DNA of 64,000 nucleotides from an uncultured Eubacteriales bacterium (GTDB taxonomy: Bacteria; Bacillota; Clostridia; Oscillospirales; Acutalibacteraceae): contig CAKSFK010000008.1 in assembly GCA_934454655.1 (NCBI GenBank), positions 1 to 64,000 on the forward strand. The letters run 5' to 3'. Below are positions 41,479 to 49,084 of the stretch, one piece after another. The position numbers and the translations under genes are program-made. Numbering within the stretch: the first letter of the stretch is position 1; every line of letters begins with the position of its first letter. The notes beneath the pieces were generated by a model. That model had not been told where the DNA came from. It was given only the letters and a program-made list of their open reading frames with translations, and did not search any database.

Positions 41479-42689
41479 ATCTCTTCGCCCTCCTTTACGT
41501 TTTCGGTCACCATTCTGCCGGGACTTACCTTTGCGTTTTTCCCGACGGCAAGGCAGTCGCCTATAACCGCAATGCCCCAGTTCTCCGCGTCCGCAACCGC
41601 GGGGTCCTCGCCTATAACGGCATTTTCGCCTATAACCGCGTTTTCGGCAATTATTGAATAGCGCACCTTCGCGCCCTTTTTAATCGCCGCTCCCGGCATA
41701 ACAAGCGAATATTCAACCTCGGCGCCCTCTTCAACCGTTACGTTTTCAAACAAAACCGAGTAATCAAGCTTGCCTGAAACCTCGCAGCCGTCGGTCACAA
41801 GCGAATTTTCCACGCTTGCCGTTTCCGAGATGTACTGCGGCGGTCTGCCGTTTTCGCGGGAGTATATGCGCCAGTTCTGGTCGGCAAGGTTAAGGTCTAT
41901 TTTCGGGTTTAAAAGGTCAAGGTTCGCCTCCCACAGCGAATCGACCGTTCCCACGTCCTTCCAGTAATCGGCAAATCTGTAAACACAGAGCTTTTCGCCC
42001 GATGAGAGCATTGCGGGAATAACGTCCTTGCCGAAATCGTTGGAGGACGACTTGTTCTGCTCGTCCTCGGTTAAATACTTTTTAAGCTTTTCCCAGGTGA
42101 ACACATAAATTCCCATTGAGGCGAGCCTGCTCTTCGGGTGTTTCGGCTTTTCCTCAAATTCATAGATAACGCCGTTTTCATCGGCGTTCATAATTCCGAA
42201 ACGCGAAGCCTCTTCAAGGGATACCTCAAGCACCGCTATTGTGCAGGCGGCGTTTGTTTCGGCGTGCCGAGCCAGCATTTTGGAATAGTCCATTTTGTAA
42301 ATGTGATCGCCCGAGAGAATAAGTACATATTCGGGGTCGTACCTTTCAATAAACGCTATGTTTTGGTAAATGGCGTTTGCTGTACCCTTGTACCAGTCGC
42401 CGCCCCGCTGGCTTTGGTAAGGCGGCAGAATATGTACGCCGCCGTTTGTGCGGTCAAGATCCCACGGCTTGCCCGAGCCCACGTAATCGTTAAGCTCAAG
42501 CGGCTTGTACTGGGTTAAAATACCCACCGTGTCTATTCCCGAATTTGAGCAGTTGGAAAGCGGAAAATCAATTATGCGGTACTTTCCGCCGTACGGCACT
42601 GCCGGCTTTGCTATTTTGCTTGTAAGAACTCCCAGTCTGCTGCCCTGACCGCCCGCAAGGAGCATGGCGACGCATTTTTTGCTGTTCAA
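41475..42689 (-). CDS. glgC: Glucose-1-phosphate adenylyltransferase
   Basis: Makes ADP-glucose, the committed step of glycogen synthesis. About 404 aa. MLLAGGQGSRLGVLTSKIAKPAVPYGG (in two parts, residues 8-34) carries the nucleotide loop, LSGDHIYKMDY near 130 the metal site, and a beta-helix C-terminus follows (IAENAVIGENAVIGEDPAV). A TTG start at 42689 is preferred because AGGAG lies 8 nt upstream; the longer frame start would overlap that site. Confidence 0.94.
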   Translation of the reverse strand: MNSKKCVAMLLAGGQGSRLGVLTSKIAKPAVPYGGKYRIIDFPLSNCSNSGIDTVGILTQYKPLELNDYVGSGKPWDLDRTNGGVHILPPYQSQRGGDWYKGTANAIYQNIAFIERYDPEYVLILSGDHIYKMDYSKMLARHAETNAACTIAVLEVSLEEASRFGIMNADENGVIYEFEEKPKHPKSRLASMGIYVFTWEKLKKYLTEDEQNKSSSNDFGKDVIPAMLSSGEKLCVYRFADYWKDVGTVDSLWEANLDLLNPKIDLNLADQNWRIYSRENGRPPQYISETASVENSLVTDGCEVSGKLDYSVLFENVTVEEGAEVEYSLVMPGAAIKKGAKVRYSIIAENAVIGENAVIGEDPAVADAENWGIAVIGDCLAVGKNAKVSPGRMVTENVKEGEEI

Positions 42690-42755
42690 AAATAACACTC
42701 CTGTCACGTTTGCGCCGCACCCCTTAAATAAGGGCGCAACGCTTATATTATATAT

Positions 42756-44654
42756 TTACTGTACAAGTTGTTTTTTTATTACTTTCCCTTTTCCGCCCGA
42801 TGTTCCCGGCACGCGGAAATAGCTTACCGACATTGCGGGAATATCAATCGCAACCGAATTTTCAAAGCCGTGCATGGGTATCGGCTCGCTTTTGTAGCTT
42901 TTAGCCGCCGCTGAAGTGCCGCCGCCGAACTTTTCGCTGTCGGAGCAGAACACACGCCTGTACGTCCCCTTTTTGGGCACGCCTATGCGGTAGTTCTCCC
43001 TTGCGACAGGCACAAAATTACACACCGTAATAATTTCGTTCCCGGCTTTGTCGATTCTTCTGAAGGCTATAATGCTCTGGGTGTTGTCGTCGTTGGAGAT
43101 CCAGCCGAAGCCGTCCCACGAATAATCTATTTCCCAAAACTCACGGTTTTTAATGTAAAATTTATTAAGCTCGCGCACGTAGGACTGCATTTTTGCGTGC
43201 TTTTCGTATTCAAGCAGCAGCCAGTCAAGCCCCTGCTTGTAATTCCACTCGATAAACTGGGCAAACTCCTGACCCATAAACAGCAGTTTTTTGCCCGGAT
43301 GCGCCGTCATATATGCGTAAAACGCGCGGAGCGAGGCAAATTTCATATCATATTCTCCGGGCATTTTCTCTATCATTGAGCATTTGCCATGCACCACCTC
43401 GTCGTGCGAAATGGGGAGAATAAAGTTTTCGGAAAACGCATAGAAAAACGAAAAGGTAAGGCAGTCGTGATTGTCTTTTCTGAAATACGGGTCAAGCGAC
43501 ATATAGCGGAGCATATCGTTCATCCAGCCCATATTCCACTTAAAGTTAAAGCCCAAGCCCCCGTCCTGCGGCGGTTTTGTTACAAGCGGCCACGCGGTGG
43601 ACTCCTCGGCTATCATAAACACAGAGGGGTCTTGCGCGAAGGCGGCGCGGTTAACGTCCTTTAAAAACTCCACCGCCTCAAGATTTTCCCTGCCGCCGTA
43701 GCTGTTGGGTACCCACTCGCCGCCCTGTCTGCCGTAATCAAGATACAGCATTGAGGCAACGGCGTCCACCCTGAGCCCGTCCGCGTGGTACTCCTTTAGC
43801 CAGAACACGGCGCTTGAAATAAGGAAACTGCGAACCTGCGGTTTGCCGTAATCAAACACCATTGTCCCCCACTCTTTATGCTCGCCCTTTCTCGGGTCGG
43901 CGTATTCATAGCAGGGCGTGCCGTCAAAACGGTAAAGCCCGAAACCGTCCCGCGGGAAATGCGCCGGCACCCAGTCAAGAATAACGCCGATGCCGTTTTT
44001 GTGCATTATATCAACAAACTTTTTAAAGCCGTCGGGCGTGCCGTAGCGCGACGTGGGCGCAAAATACCCCGACACCTGATACCCCCAAGAGCCCTCAAAC
44101 GGATACTCCGTAATGGGCATAAGCTCAACGTGGGTGTAGTTCATTTTTTTAACGTAAGCCGCCAGTTCCTTTGCCAGCGTTTCGTAATCATAGGTGTTGC
44201 CGTCGCCGAACCGCTTCCAAGAGCCCGCGTGAACCTCGTAAATATTAACGGGCGAGCTGTATATATCAATATTCTTTTTACGCTCCTGCCACTCGCCGTC
44301 GCCCCACACATAGCAGGACGAATAAATTTTGGACGCATTTGCCGGCGCTGTTTCAAAATGCCTTGCGTAGGGGTCGGACTTAAGCGTAACACTTCCGTCC
44401 GCCGAGGTTACGGCGTATTTATAATTATCAAAACACGAAAGACCCTTTATTTCCGTTTCCCATATTCCCCCGTCGGTTTTCGCCATGGGGTCGGAGCTTT
44501 CGTCCCAGCCGTTAAAGTCGCCCACAACCGAAACCGCGGCGGCGGCGGGCGCCCAAACGCGGAACAGTGTTTTGCCGCCTTTTAGAAAAGAACCGAAATA
44601 ATCGTACGCATTCCTTAATTCTCCGGCGGAGAATTTTTTTATAAATTCCTTCAT
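42756..44654 (-). CDS. glgB: 1,4-alpha-glucan branching enzyme
   Basis: GH13 enzyme that introduces alpha-1,6 branches into glycogen. The 632-aa protein has an N-terminal CBM48-like domain (FRVWAPAAAAVSVVGDFNGW near residue 31) and a catalytic barrel with GVILDWVPAHFP, the nucleophile in DGLRVDAVASMLY near residue 295, the acid/base in IAEESTAWP near 350 and HDEVVHGK near 415. It is promoter-proximal in the operon, behind a 100-nt leader with two stems. Confidence 0.96.
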   Translation of the reverse strand: MKEFIKKFSAGELRNAYDYFGSFLKGGKTLFRVWAPAAAAVSVVGDFNGWDESSDPMAKTDGGIWETEIKGLSCFDNYKYAVTSADGSVTLKSDPYARHFETAPANASKIYSSCYVWGDGEWQERKKNIDIYSSPVNIYEVHAGSWKRFGDGNTYDYETLAKELAAYVKKMNYTHVELMPITEYPFEGSWGYQVSGYFAPTSRYGTPDGFKKFVDIMHKNGIGVILDWVPAHFPRDGFGLYRFDGTPCYEYADPRKGEHKEWGTMVFDYGKPQVRSFLISSAVFWLKEYHADGLRVDAVASMLYLDYGRQGGEWVPNSYGGRENLEAVEFLKDVNRAAFAQDPSVFMIAEESTAWPLVTKPPQDGGLGFNFKWNMGWMNDMLRYMSLDPYFRKDNHDCLTFSFFYAFSENFILPISHDEVVHGKCSMIEKMPGEYDMKFASLRAFYAYMTAHPGKKLLFMGQEFAQFIEWNYKQGLDWLLLEYEKHAKMQSYVRELNKFYIKNREFWEIDYSWDGFGWISNDDNTQSIIAFRRIDKAGNEIITVCNFVPVARENYRIGVPKKGTYRRVFCSDSEKFGGGTSAAAKSYKSEPIPMHGFENSVAIDIPAMSVSYFRVPGTSGGKGKVIKKQLVQ

Positions 44655-44683
44655 AAGCCGTTCCTTTCCAAGCTTTAATTTTT

Positions 44684-44743
44684 AAAAAAAGCACAGCCGT
44701 TTTCCCCGCGGGGCGCGCGGCTCTGCGGCAGCAAGACTGCCGC
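44684..44743 (-). terminator. Possible attenuator in the glgB leader
   Basis: The leader between the promoter at 44763-44791 and glgB contains GCGGCAG/CTGCCGC (44743-44737 with 44731-44725). It is followed by AGCCG/CGGCT (44722-44718 with 44699-44695), which encloses CCCCGCGGGG, and then by GTGCTTTTTTT (44690-44684). The second structure plus T run resembles a terminator upstream of the coding region. Confidence 0.5.
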
Positions 44744-44762
44744 ACTTTATATTTTCGTTTTT

Positions 44763-44791
44763 ATTATAACAGGTAATTATTCCGTTTTCAA
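44763..44791 (-). promoter_or_regulatory. Sigma-A promoter of the glycogen operon
   Basis: TTGAAA (44791-44786), 17-bp spacer, TATAAT (44768-44763) on the minus strand, 108 bp before the glgB ATG. The sequence between this and 44948 is AT-rich and holds no recognisable gene. Confidence 0.85.
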
Positions 44792-44948
44792 GTCATTTTT
44801 GTTAAAACTCCGAAATGTTAAGAGAAAGTTAACAATAAGATTTGTAATAATTTTACAAATTACGACCCGTTTTTACACCCGGCAGCAAGAAATTCAAAAA
44901 ACTTTGCCGACCGCGCAAAATAAAAAATAAAAAAATTTTAAAAAACGC

Positions 44949-44977
44949 TTGACAAACCCTTTAAGGGGTGATATAAT
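44949..44977 (+). promoter_or_regulatory. Sigma-A promoter of the 5S rRNA gene
   Basis: Perfect consensus TTGACA (44949-44954), 17-bp spacer, TATAAT (44972-44977), 35 bp before the 5S sequence. Confidence 0.92.
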
Positions 44978-45011
44978 GACTAAGCTGTCGGAAAGACAGA
45001 ACAATTTAAGT

Positions 45012-45127
45012 TGGTGTTGATTGCGGCGAGGGTCCACCCGTTCCCATACCGAACACGGAAGTTAAGCTCGCTTGCGCTGAAGATACTCGGCGGGAAGCTG
45101 CCCGGAAAAATAAGTAGATGCCAACAC
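45012..45127 (+). rRNA. rrf: 5S ribosomal RNA
   Basis: About 116 nt with the conserved loop sequence CCATACCGAACACGGAAGTTAAGC (in two parts, 45043-45066), the helix GGTCCACCCGTTCCC and the GATACTCGGCGGGAAGC block. Ends are set by the GTGTTG/CAACAC terminal pairing, so each boundary may be off by a few bases. No 16S or 23S gene is adjacent; this is a solitary 5S unit with its own promoter and terminator. Confidence 0.93.
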
Positions 45128-45160
45128 AAAAGCCTGTGAGATTCACAGGCTTTTTTCTTT
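45128..45160 (+). terminator. Terminator of the 5S rRNA unit
   Basis: AAAAGCCTGTGA (45128-45139)/TCACAGGCTTTT (45143-45154) followed by TTCTTT; a strong rho-independent terminator immediately after the 5S end. Confidence 0.92.
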
Positions 45161-45179
45161 TTATTTTTCTTTCCCCTTT

Positions 45180-45312
45180 GGCTCCCTCTGATGAGGAAAC
45201 CGGATTTTGCGTAGCAAAAGACTGAGGGAGAGAAAGGCTTTAAACACATAAAGACTTTGTTTTTTCTCTCCCTCAGTCAGCTGCGCTGACAGCTCCCTCA
45301 TCAGAGGGAGCC
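45180..45312. repeat. Family B repeat, copy 2 (intact inverted ends)
   Basis: 133-bp element with perfect 17-bp terminal inverted repeats GGCTCCCTCTGATGAGG (45180-45196) and CCTCATCAGAGGGAGCC (45296-45312). The GACTGAGGGAGAGAAA and TTTCTCTCCCTCAGTC blocks form a second inner inverted pair. No coding capacity. Its right end contains the stop codon of the XRE regulator gene. This shape fits a MITE-type mobile element. Confidence 0.9.
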
Positions 45313-45552
45313 GAAAAGGTGCCCGCTTAAGTGTTGCGGAAACGGCATATCCTCGGGCAATTCCAAAATATAATCGGCGGAAACATTGTAATAAACGCAT
45401 AGGGCTTTTATTATGTGCGCGGGAAATTCACTCTCGCCCCTTTCCCAACGCTGATACTGAGTGGTGTGTTCATTCAGCAGTTCGGCAATTTGCGCCTGAG
45501 TTTTGTCGTTGTCCTCTCTCAAGTCCCTTATTCTTTGATATTTATATTTCAT
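45301..45552 (-). CDS. XRE family helix-turn-helix regulator
   Basis: 83-aa DNA-binding protein. An N-terminal HTH_3 domain is seen (IRDLREDNDKTQAQIAELL, then TTQYQRWERGESEFP, residues 6-45), followed by VSADYILELPEDMPFP. The last residues GSL and the TGA come from the terminal repeat of family B copy 2, so the native C-terminus has probably been replaced. Start ATG at 45552 follows AAGGTGTGG. Two 16-bp palindromes upstream (45585-45622) suggest autoregulation. Confidence 0.88.
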   Translation of the reverse strand: MKYKYQRIRDLREDNDKTQAQIAELLNEHTTQYQRWERGESEFPAHIIKALCVYYNVSADYILELPEDMPFPQHLSGHLFGSL

Positions 45553-45584
45553 AATTCCACACCTTGACATTTATATTACCAAAA

Positions 45585-45622
45585 AACACAAAAAAGTGTT
45601 AACAATAACACAAAACCGTGTT
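45585..45622. promoter_or_regulatory. Twin palindromic operator upstream of the XRE gene
   Basis: AACACAAAAAAGTGTT (45585-45600) and AACACAAAACCGTGTT (45607-45622) share the AACAC-N6-GTGTT pattern with centres 22 bp apart, two helical turns. They start 33 bp upstream of the XRE start codon and overlap its likely promoter. Binding by the XRE product is inferred. Confidence 0.65.
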
Positions 45623-45663
45623 ATTGTATTCTTGCCAACGGTTTTTTTTTGCCTGCGGCTAAC

Positions 45664-45800
45664 GCACATAGGGTTTCCAAAGGGACAGAGTCCCTTTGGC
45701 AGTTTAGGAAGGTCCGGAAACCCGATCTGCAGGGTGTCCGGCGGTTCTTTTCCCCGTTTCTGTCCGGACAGAAATGGGGTGCCTGCGCGGCATGAGCGCA
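45664..45800 (-). repeat. Family D repeat, copy 2
   Basis: Reverse-complement relative of 27952-28090 with about ten substitutions. The ACAGAAAT/ATTTCTGT and CCAAAGGGAC/GTCCCTTTGG palindromes are kept, the former with one change (CCCCGTTTCTGT) on one arm. It lies between the XRE promoter region and the acetyltransferase stop; no gene is seen in it. Confidence 0.85.
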
Positions 45801-45804
45801 TTTT

Positions 45805-46305
45805 TCACCCTATCTCCTTTTGATATATAGCAACACTCAGCGTTTTGCCGAACTTAAGCCCGACGTTGCAGAGCAGACCCGCGGCATTAAATCCCTGCTT
45901 TTTGTGAAACGCAATGCTGGCGGCGTTGTCCGCCGTTATAAGCGACACAATATTTTTAAATTCCCTTTTAACCGCCTCTTTTTCAAGAGCGGCATATATC
46001 CGACTGCCGCAGCCCCTCAACACTGCGCTTTTATCAAAATACACCGAAAGGTCCGCGGTATAACGGTAAGCCGAGCGCGGGTTGTATTTATCAAGATACG
46101 CGTACCCGATGACCGTTCCGCCGTCCTCGGCAACCAAAAACGGATAACCCGCCGCTATGCACGTAAGTCGCTTGTGAAAATCCTCGTACGACAGCGGGAC
46201 TTCCTCAAACGTCACTGTGGTGTTTTCAATATAATAGTTATAAATTTCAAGACAGCGCTTTATATCGCGCTCTTCAAGAGGTCTTATTGTTACAGTTTCA
46301 TTCAT
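45805..46305 (-). CDS. GNAT acetyltransferase, phosphinothricin acetyltransferase-like
   Basis: About 166 aa. The arrangement TIRPLEERDIKRCLEIYNYYIENTTVTFEEVPLS (two parts, residues 5-38), VIGYAYLDKYNPRSAYRYTADLSVYFD and GCGSRIYAALEKEA (acetyl-CoA loop near residue 100) resembles the Bar/Pat/YncA group, which acetylate phosphinothricin, methionine sulfoximine or related amines. The actual substrate is not deducible. ATG at 46305 follows AAAGGGCGG. The gene is downstream of an ABC exporter, separated by a hairpin. Confidence 0.82.
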   Translation of the reverse strand: MNETVTIRPLEERDIKRCLEIYNYYIENTTVTFEEVPLSYEDFHKRLTCIAAGYPFLVAEDGGTVIGYAYLDKYNPRSAYRYTADLSVYFDKSAVLRGCGSRIYAALEKEAVKREFKNIVSLITADNAASIAFHKKQGFNAAGLLCNVGLKFGKTLSVAIYQKEIG

Positions 46306-46338
46306 GCGTTTTCCGCCCTTTAAAGACAGCAATTGAAA

Positions 46339-46358
46339 GTCCGCCGTTTCCGGCGGAC
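46339..46358 (-). terminator. Hairpin between the ABC exporter and the acetyltransferase
   Basis: GTCCGCCG (46358-46351 side) pairs with CGGCGGAC (46346-46339 side) around a GAAA-type loop, followed by TTTCAATT on the minus strand. A weak terminator by sequence. Confidence 0.5.
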
Positions 46359-46364
46359 CGGGAT

Positions 46365-47258
46365 TTATTTTCGCTTTCCCAAATTCAGCGCCACATACAG
46401 CCCCACCGCAAGAACTGTAAACGCAACAAGAATTATATACATAGCGCCCATATGCACGCGGTTATCAAAGAAGTACAGGTTGCAGTCAACGCTGTCGCGG
46501 ATGGACTCCACAACATCAGCGGGGAAGCCGATGTTCTTCATCTCGGCAAACACGCCGCGCAGAGCGTGATTTCTCAAAAGTCCTGTGCCGTAGGTTCCGG
46601 GCAGAAAGGAAATCACCCTCTGCAAGCCCTCGGAAAAGCTTGAAACGGGCATATACGCACCGCAAATAAAACCGTAGCCCGAGCTTATGACCGTGCCGAC
46701 GGCGCTCGCCTGACCCTGCGTTTTCAAAGGGAATATTATGCAGGACGACAAAGCCGTTCCGAACAGCACAAGCAGTACAACGTCAAGCACAAGCGCCGCA
46801 ACGTCGCCCATGCTTAAATACCAGCCGACCTTTGCAATATATACAAGGCACAGCGCAAGCGCCGCGAAATTAATAATAAGCGCGGTAAATATGGTGGATA
46901 TGTAATAGCTGAGCGCCAAAACGCCGGGTTTCACCGGGGTTACGGTTATATCCTTTCTTGCTCCCGTCACCTTGTCCTGCACCATAAGCAGGTTAGAGCA
47001 GAACGCCACCGTTACGCAGCTTACCGCCAAAAGCGACGAAATGAGTTCTCCGCCGACACAGCCCCACAAAAGCTTATCCGAAACGGAAGTTCCCGCCGCC
47101 TTAAGCGAGGCGCGGAAGCTGTCCCTGTAAACGTTGGCAAGAAACGTGCTGTACAGCACAAGCAGAATCGCGGGTGTTATAAGGGAGGTAAAGAACATTC
47201 CCTTATCCTTAAAATAAAGCTTTGTGTTGCGCCTTACAAGCGCGCCGAGTCCCGTCAT
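46365..47258 (-). CDS. ABC-2 type exporter permease
   Basis: 297-aa integral membrane protein with six hydrophobic segments typical of ABC-2 permeases: one near residues 22-42, a large extracellular loop, then a cluster from 60 to 220 and a final one near 275-292. The KPGVLALSYYISTIFTALIIN region follows a V-T-P-V-K motif common in multidrug/lantibiotic-type exporters. It overlaps the ATPase by 4 nt (ATGA). Substrate unknown. Confidence 0.85.
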   Translation of the reverse strand: MTGLGALVRRNTKLYFKDKGMFFTSLITPAILLVLYSTFLANVYRDSFRASLKAAGTSVSDKLLWGCVGGELISSLLAVSCVTVAFCSNLLMVQDKVTGARKDITVTPVKPGVLALSYYISTIFTALIINFAALALCLVYIAKVGWYLSMGDVAALVLDVVLLVLFGTALSSCIIFPLKTQGQASAVGTVISSGYGFICGAYMPVSSFSEGLQRVISFLPGTYGTGLLRNHALRGVFAEMKNIGFPADVVESIRDSVDCNLYFFDNRVHMGAMYIILVAFTVLAVGLYVALNLGKRK

Positions 47259-48169
47259 TTTTCCGCACCCCCCGTAAGCTTCCTGCCCGTGACGGCAAGA
47301 AAAACATCATCCATTTTTCCTTTGGTTATCTCGTAATCAACAAATACCTCGGGATATTTCACGATAAGCCTTGTCGCCGCCGCCGTATCGGGAAGCGAAA
47401 CTTTAAACGCTCCGTGAACCGCCTCGTAAGGCGCGCCGAGCTTTTTGATCTCGTCCTCGGTTTTGCCGTAAACGGTTATATAGTCCCCCGTGTATCTGTT
47501 TTTAAGCTCAAGCGGCGTACCCTCGGCGGCAATCTCGCCGCGGTCGAGAATTATCACGTAATCCGCGTCCGCCGCCTCTTCCATATAATGCGTGGTTAGG
47601 AACACCGTAAGATTTTCCTCGCGGCGCAGCTTTGCCACCACCTGCCACAAAAGATTTCTGGTCTGCGGGTCAAGCCCCGTAGTCGGCTCGTCCAGCACCA
47701 ATATCCTCGGGCGGTTGAGCAGCGCCCTCGCAATATCTATCCGCCTGCGCTGACCGCCCGAAAGCTTGCCGACGGGGCGTTTCAGCAGATCGCCGAAATC
47801 AAGCACCTCGGCGAGTTCGCCGAGCCGTTTTTTAAACGCCGCTCCCGTTATGCCGTAAAGCGCGGCGCGGCTTTGCAGATTATCGCGCACCGACAGGTCC
47901 TTATCCAGCACCGAGTTTTGAAAAACTATTCCGAGATTTTGCTTTACCGAGCCTGTACCCTTATCAAGGTCGGCGCCGCACACGGTCACCTTTCCGCCGT
48001 CCTTGCCGAGCTGACCGCAAAGAATGTTAATGGTTGTTGATTTGCCTGCGCCGTTAACTCCCAAAAAGGCAAACAGTTCGCCCTCTTTAACCTTAAAGCT
48101 TAAATTCTTAACAGCCTTGACATCGCCGAAGCTTTTTTTCAAGCCCTCAATTTCAATCAGGTTTCCCAT
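47255..48169 (-). CDS. ABC exporter ATP-binding protein
   Basis: About 304 aa, DrrA/CcmA-like. Walker A GVNGAGKST near residue 38, signature KLSGGQRRRIDIARAL near 133, Walker B ILVLDEPTTGLDPQT near 157 and H-loop LTTHYMEEAADAD near 187 are complete; the C-terminal 80 residues are typical of drug-export ATPases. The start at 48169 (MGNLIEIEG) follows GGGGAAAAAAGT. It is paired with the permease at 46365-47258. Confidence 0.92.
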   Translation of the reverse strand: MGNLIEIEGLKKSFGDVKAVKNLSFKVKEGELFAFLGVNGAGKSTTINILCGQLGKDGGKVTVCGADLDKGTGSVKQNLGIVFQNSVLDKDLSVRDNLQSRAALYGITGAAFKKRLGELAEVLDFGDLLKRPVGKLSGGQRRRIDIARALLNRPRILVLDEPTTGLDPQTRNLLWQVVAKLRREENLTVFLTTHYMEEAADADYVIILDRGEIAAEGTPLELKNRYTGDYITVYGKTEDEIKKLGAPYEAVHGAFKVSLPDTAAATRLIVKYPEVFVDYEITKGKMDDVFLAVTGRKLTGGAEK

Positions 48170-48230
48170 ACTTTTTTCCCCATTTTTAAAATATACTGTT
48201 TCTGTTATAACCGCCGCTCGGCAAATACTC

Positions 48231-48259
48231 TTTACACGACGGCGCGTTTGGTGTATAAT
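48231..48259 (+). promoter_or_regulatory. Orphan plus-strand promoter facing radC
   Basis: TTTACA (48231-48236), 17-bp spacer, TATAAT (48254-48259). No plus-strand gene follows; the transcript would run antisense through the 3' part of radC. It may be chance. Confidence 0.45.
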
Positions 48260-48270
48260 CAATTTGAGCG

Positions 48271-48984
48271 TTATTCAAATAATTCCGCAAGGGAACGGCT
48301 GTCCGCCATAGAAACGTAATCGTCCGCCGTGACGATAATGTGGTCGGCAAGTCTTATGCCTATATTATCGAGAGCGGCTTTAATGCGCCTTGTCATATCA
48401 ATGTCACTGGGACTCGGCAGTGCAAATCCGTCCGGGTGGTTGTGCGCTATTACAACCGTTACCGCGTGGTGCAGAAGCGCATTTTCAACAATATTTCTTA
48501 CAGATACGTTGACCTCGGTTTCGCTCCCCTCGTCTATGGTATCACAGCCGGTCATTTTATTTTGCGCGTTAAAGGACGCCACGGTGAACGTTTCCTTTGT
48601 AAGACCAAGACACTTCACCTGTAAATATCTGCAAAGTTGGTTTTTGGATGCGTCAAGGTCGGGCAGACGGGATATTTTCGCCTTATCTGTAAGGTAGGCG
48701 CGCGAAACAGGCATAAAAAGTTTGAAAAGCGCCGCTGTGTGCGGACCTACTCCCTCAACCTTTTCAAGATACTCAAACGGTGCGTCAATTATTCCCGAAA
48801 GCGAACCGAAGCGTTCAAGCAATCTGTGCGCCACCTCGTTTGTATCCTTTCTCGGAATACTGAAAAATAAAATCATCTCCACAATTTTGTGCGGCGGCGT
48901 ATCCTCGTTAAAACCGTTTTTCAGAAATTCAACTCTTACCCTCTTTCGGTGTCCCTTGTGGATATCTTTTCCATCCTTTGCCAT
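48271..48984 (-). CDS. radC: RadC/JAB-domain protein
   Basis: 237 aa. Helix-hairpin-helix region in the N-terminal half (LSGIIDAPFEYLEKVEGVGPHTAALFKL, two parts, near residue 55-85), then an MPN/JAB domain with the metal motif VIAHNHPDG near 170 and a SxSDIDMTRRI follow-up. Despite the name, a repair role is not established for the family. It is monocistronic with its own promoter at 49018-49046. Confidence 0.92.
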   Translation of the reverse strand: MAKDGKDIHKGHRKRVRVEFLKNGFNEDTPPHKIVEMILFFSIPRKDTNEVAHRLLERFGSLSGIIDAPFEYLEKVEGVGPHTAALFKLFMPVSRAYLTDKAKISRLPDLDASKNQLCRYLQVKCLGLTKETFTVASFNAQNKMTGCDTIDEGSETEVNVSVRNIVENALLHHAVTVVIAHNHPDGFALPSPSDIDMTRRIKAALDNIGIRLADHIIVTADDYVSMADSRSLAELFE

Positions 48985-49017
48985 AGAAATCGCCTTTCAA
49001 TTATAGAACTTACCTGT

Positions 49018-49046
49018 ATTATAGTACAACGCGAGCACATTTTCAA
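49018..49046 (-). promoter_or_regulatory. Sigma-A promoter of radC
   Basis: TTGAAA (49046-49041), 17-bp spacer, TATAAT (49023-49018) on the minus strand, 34 bp from the radC start codon. Confidence 0.85.
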
Positions 49047-49084
49047 GAGGGCAGGTATTAAAAAACCAACCTGCGGAGGCACAT

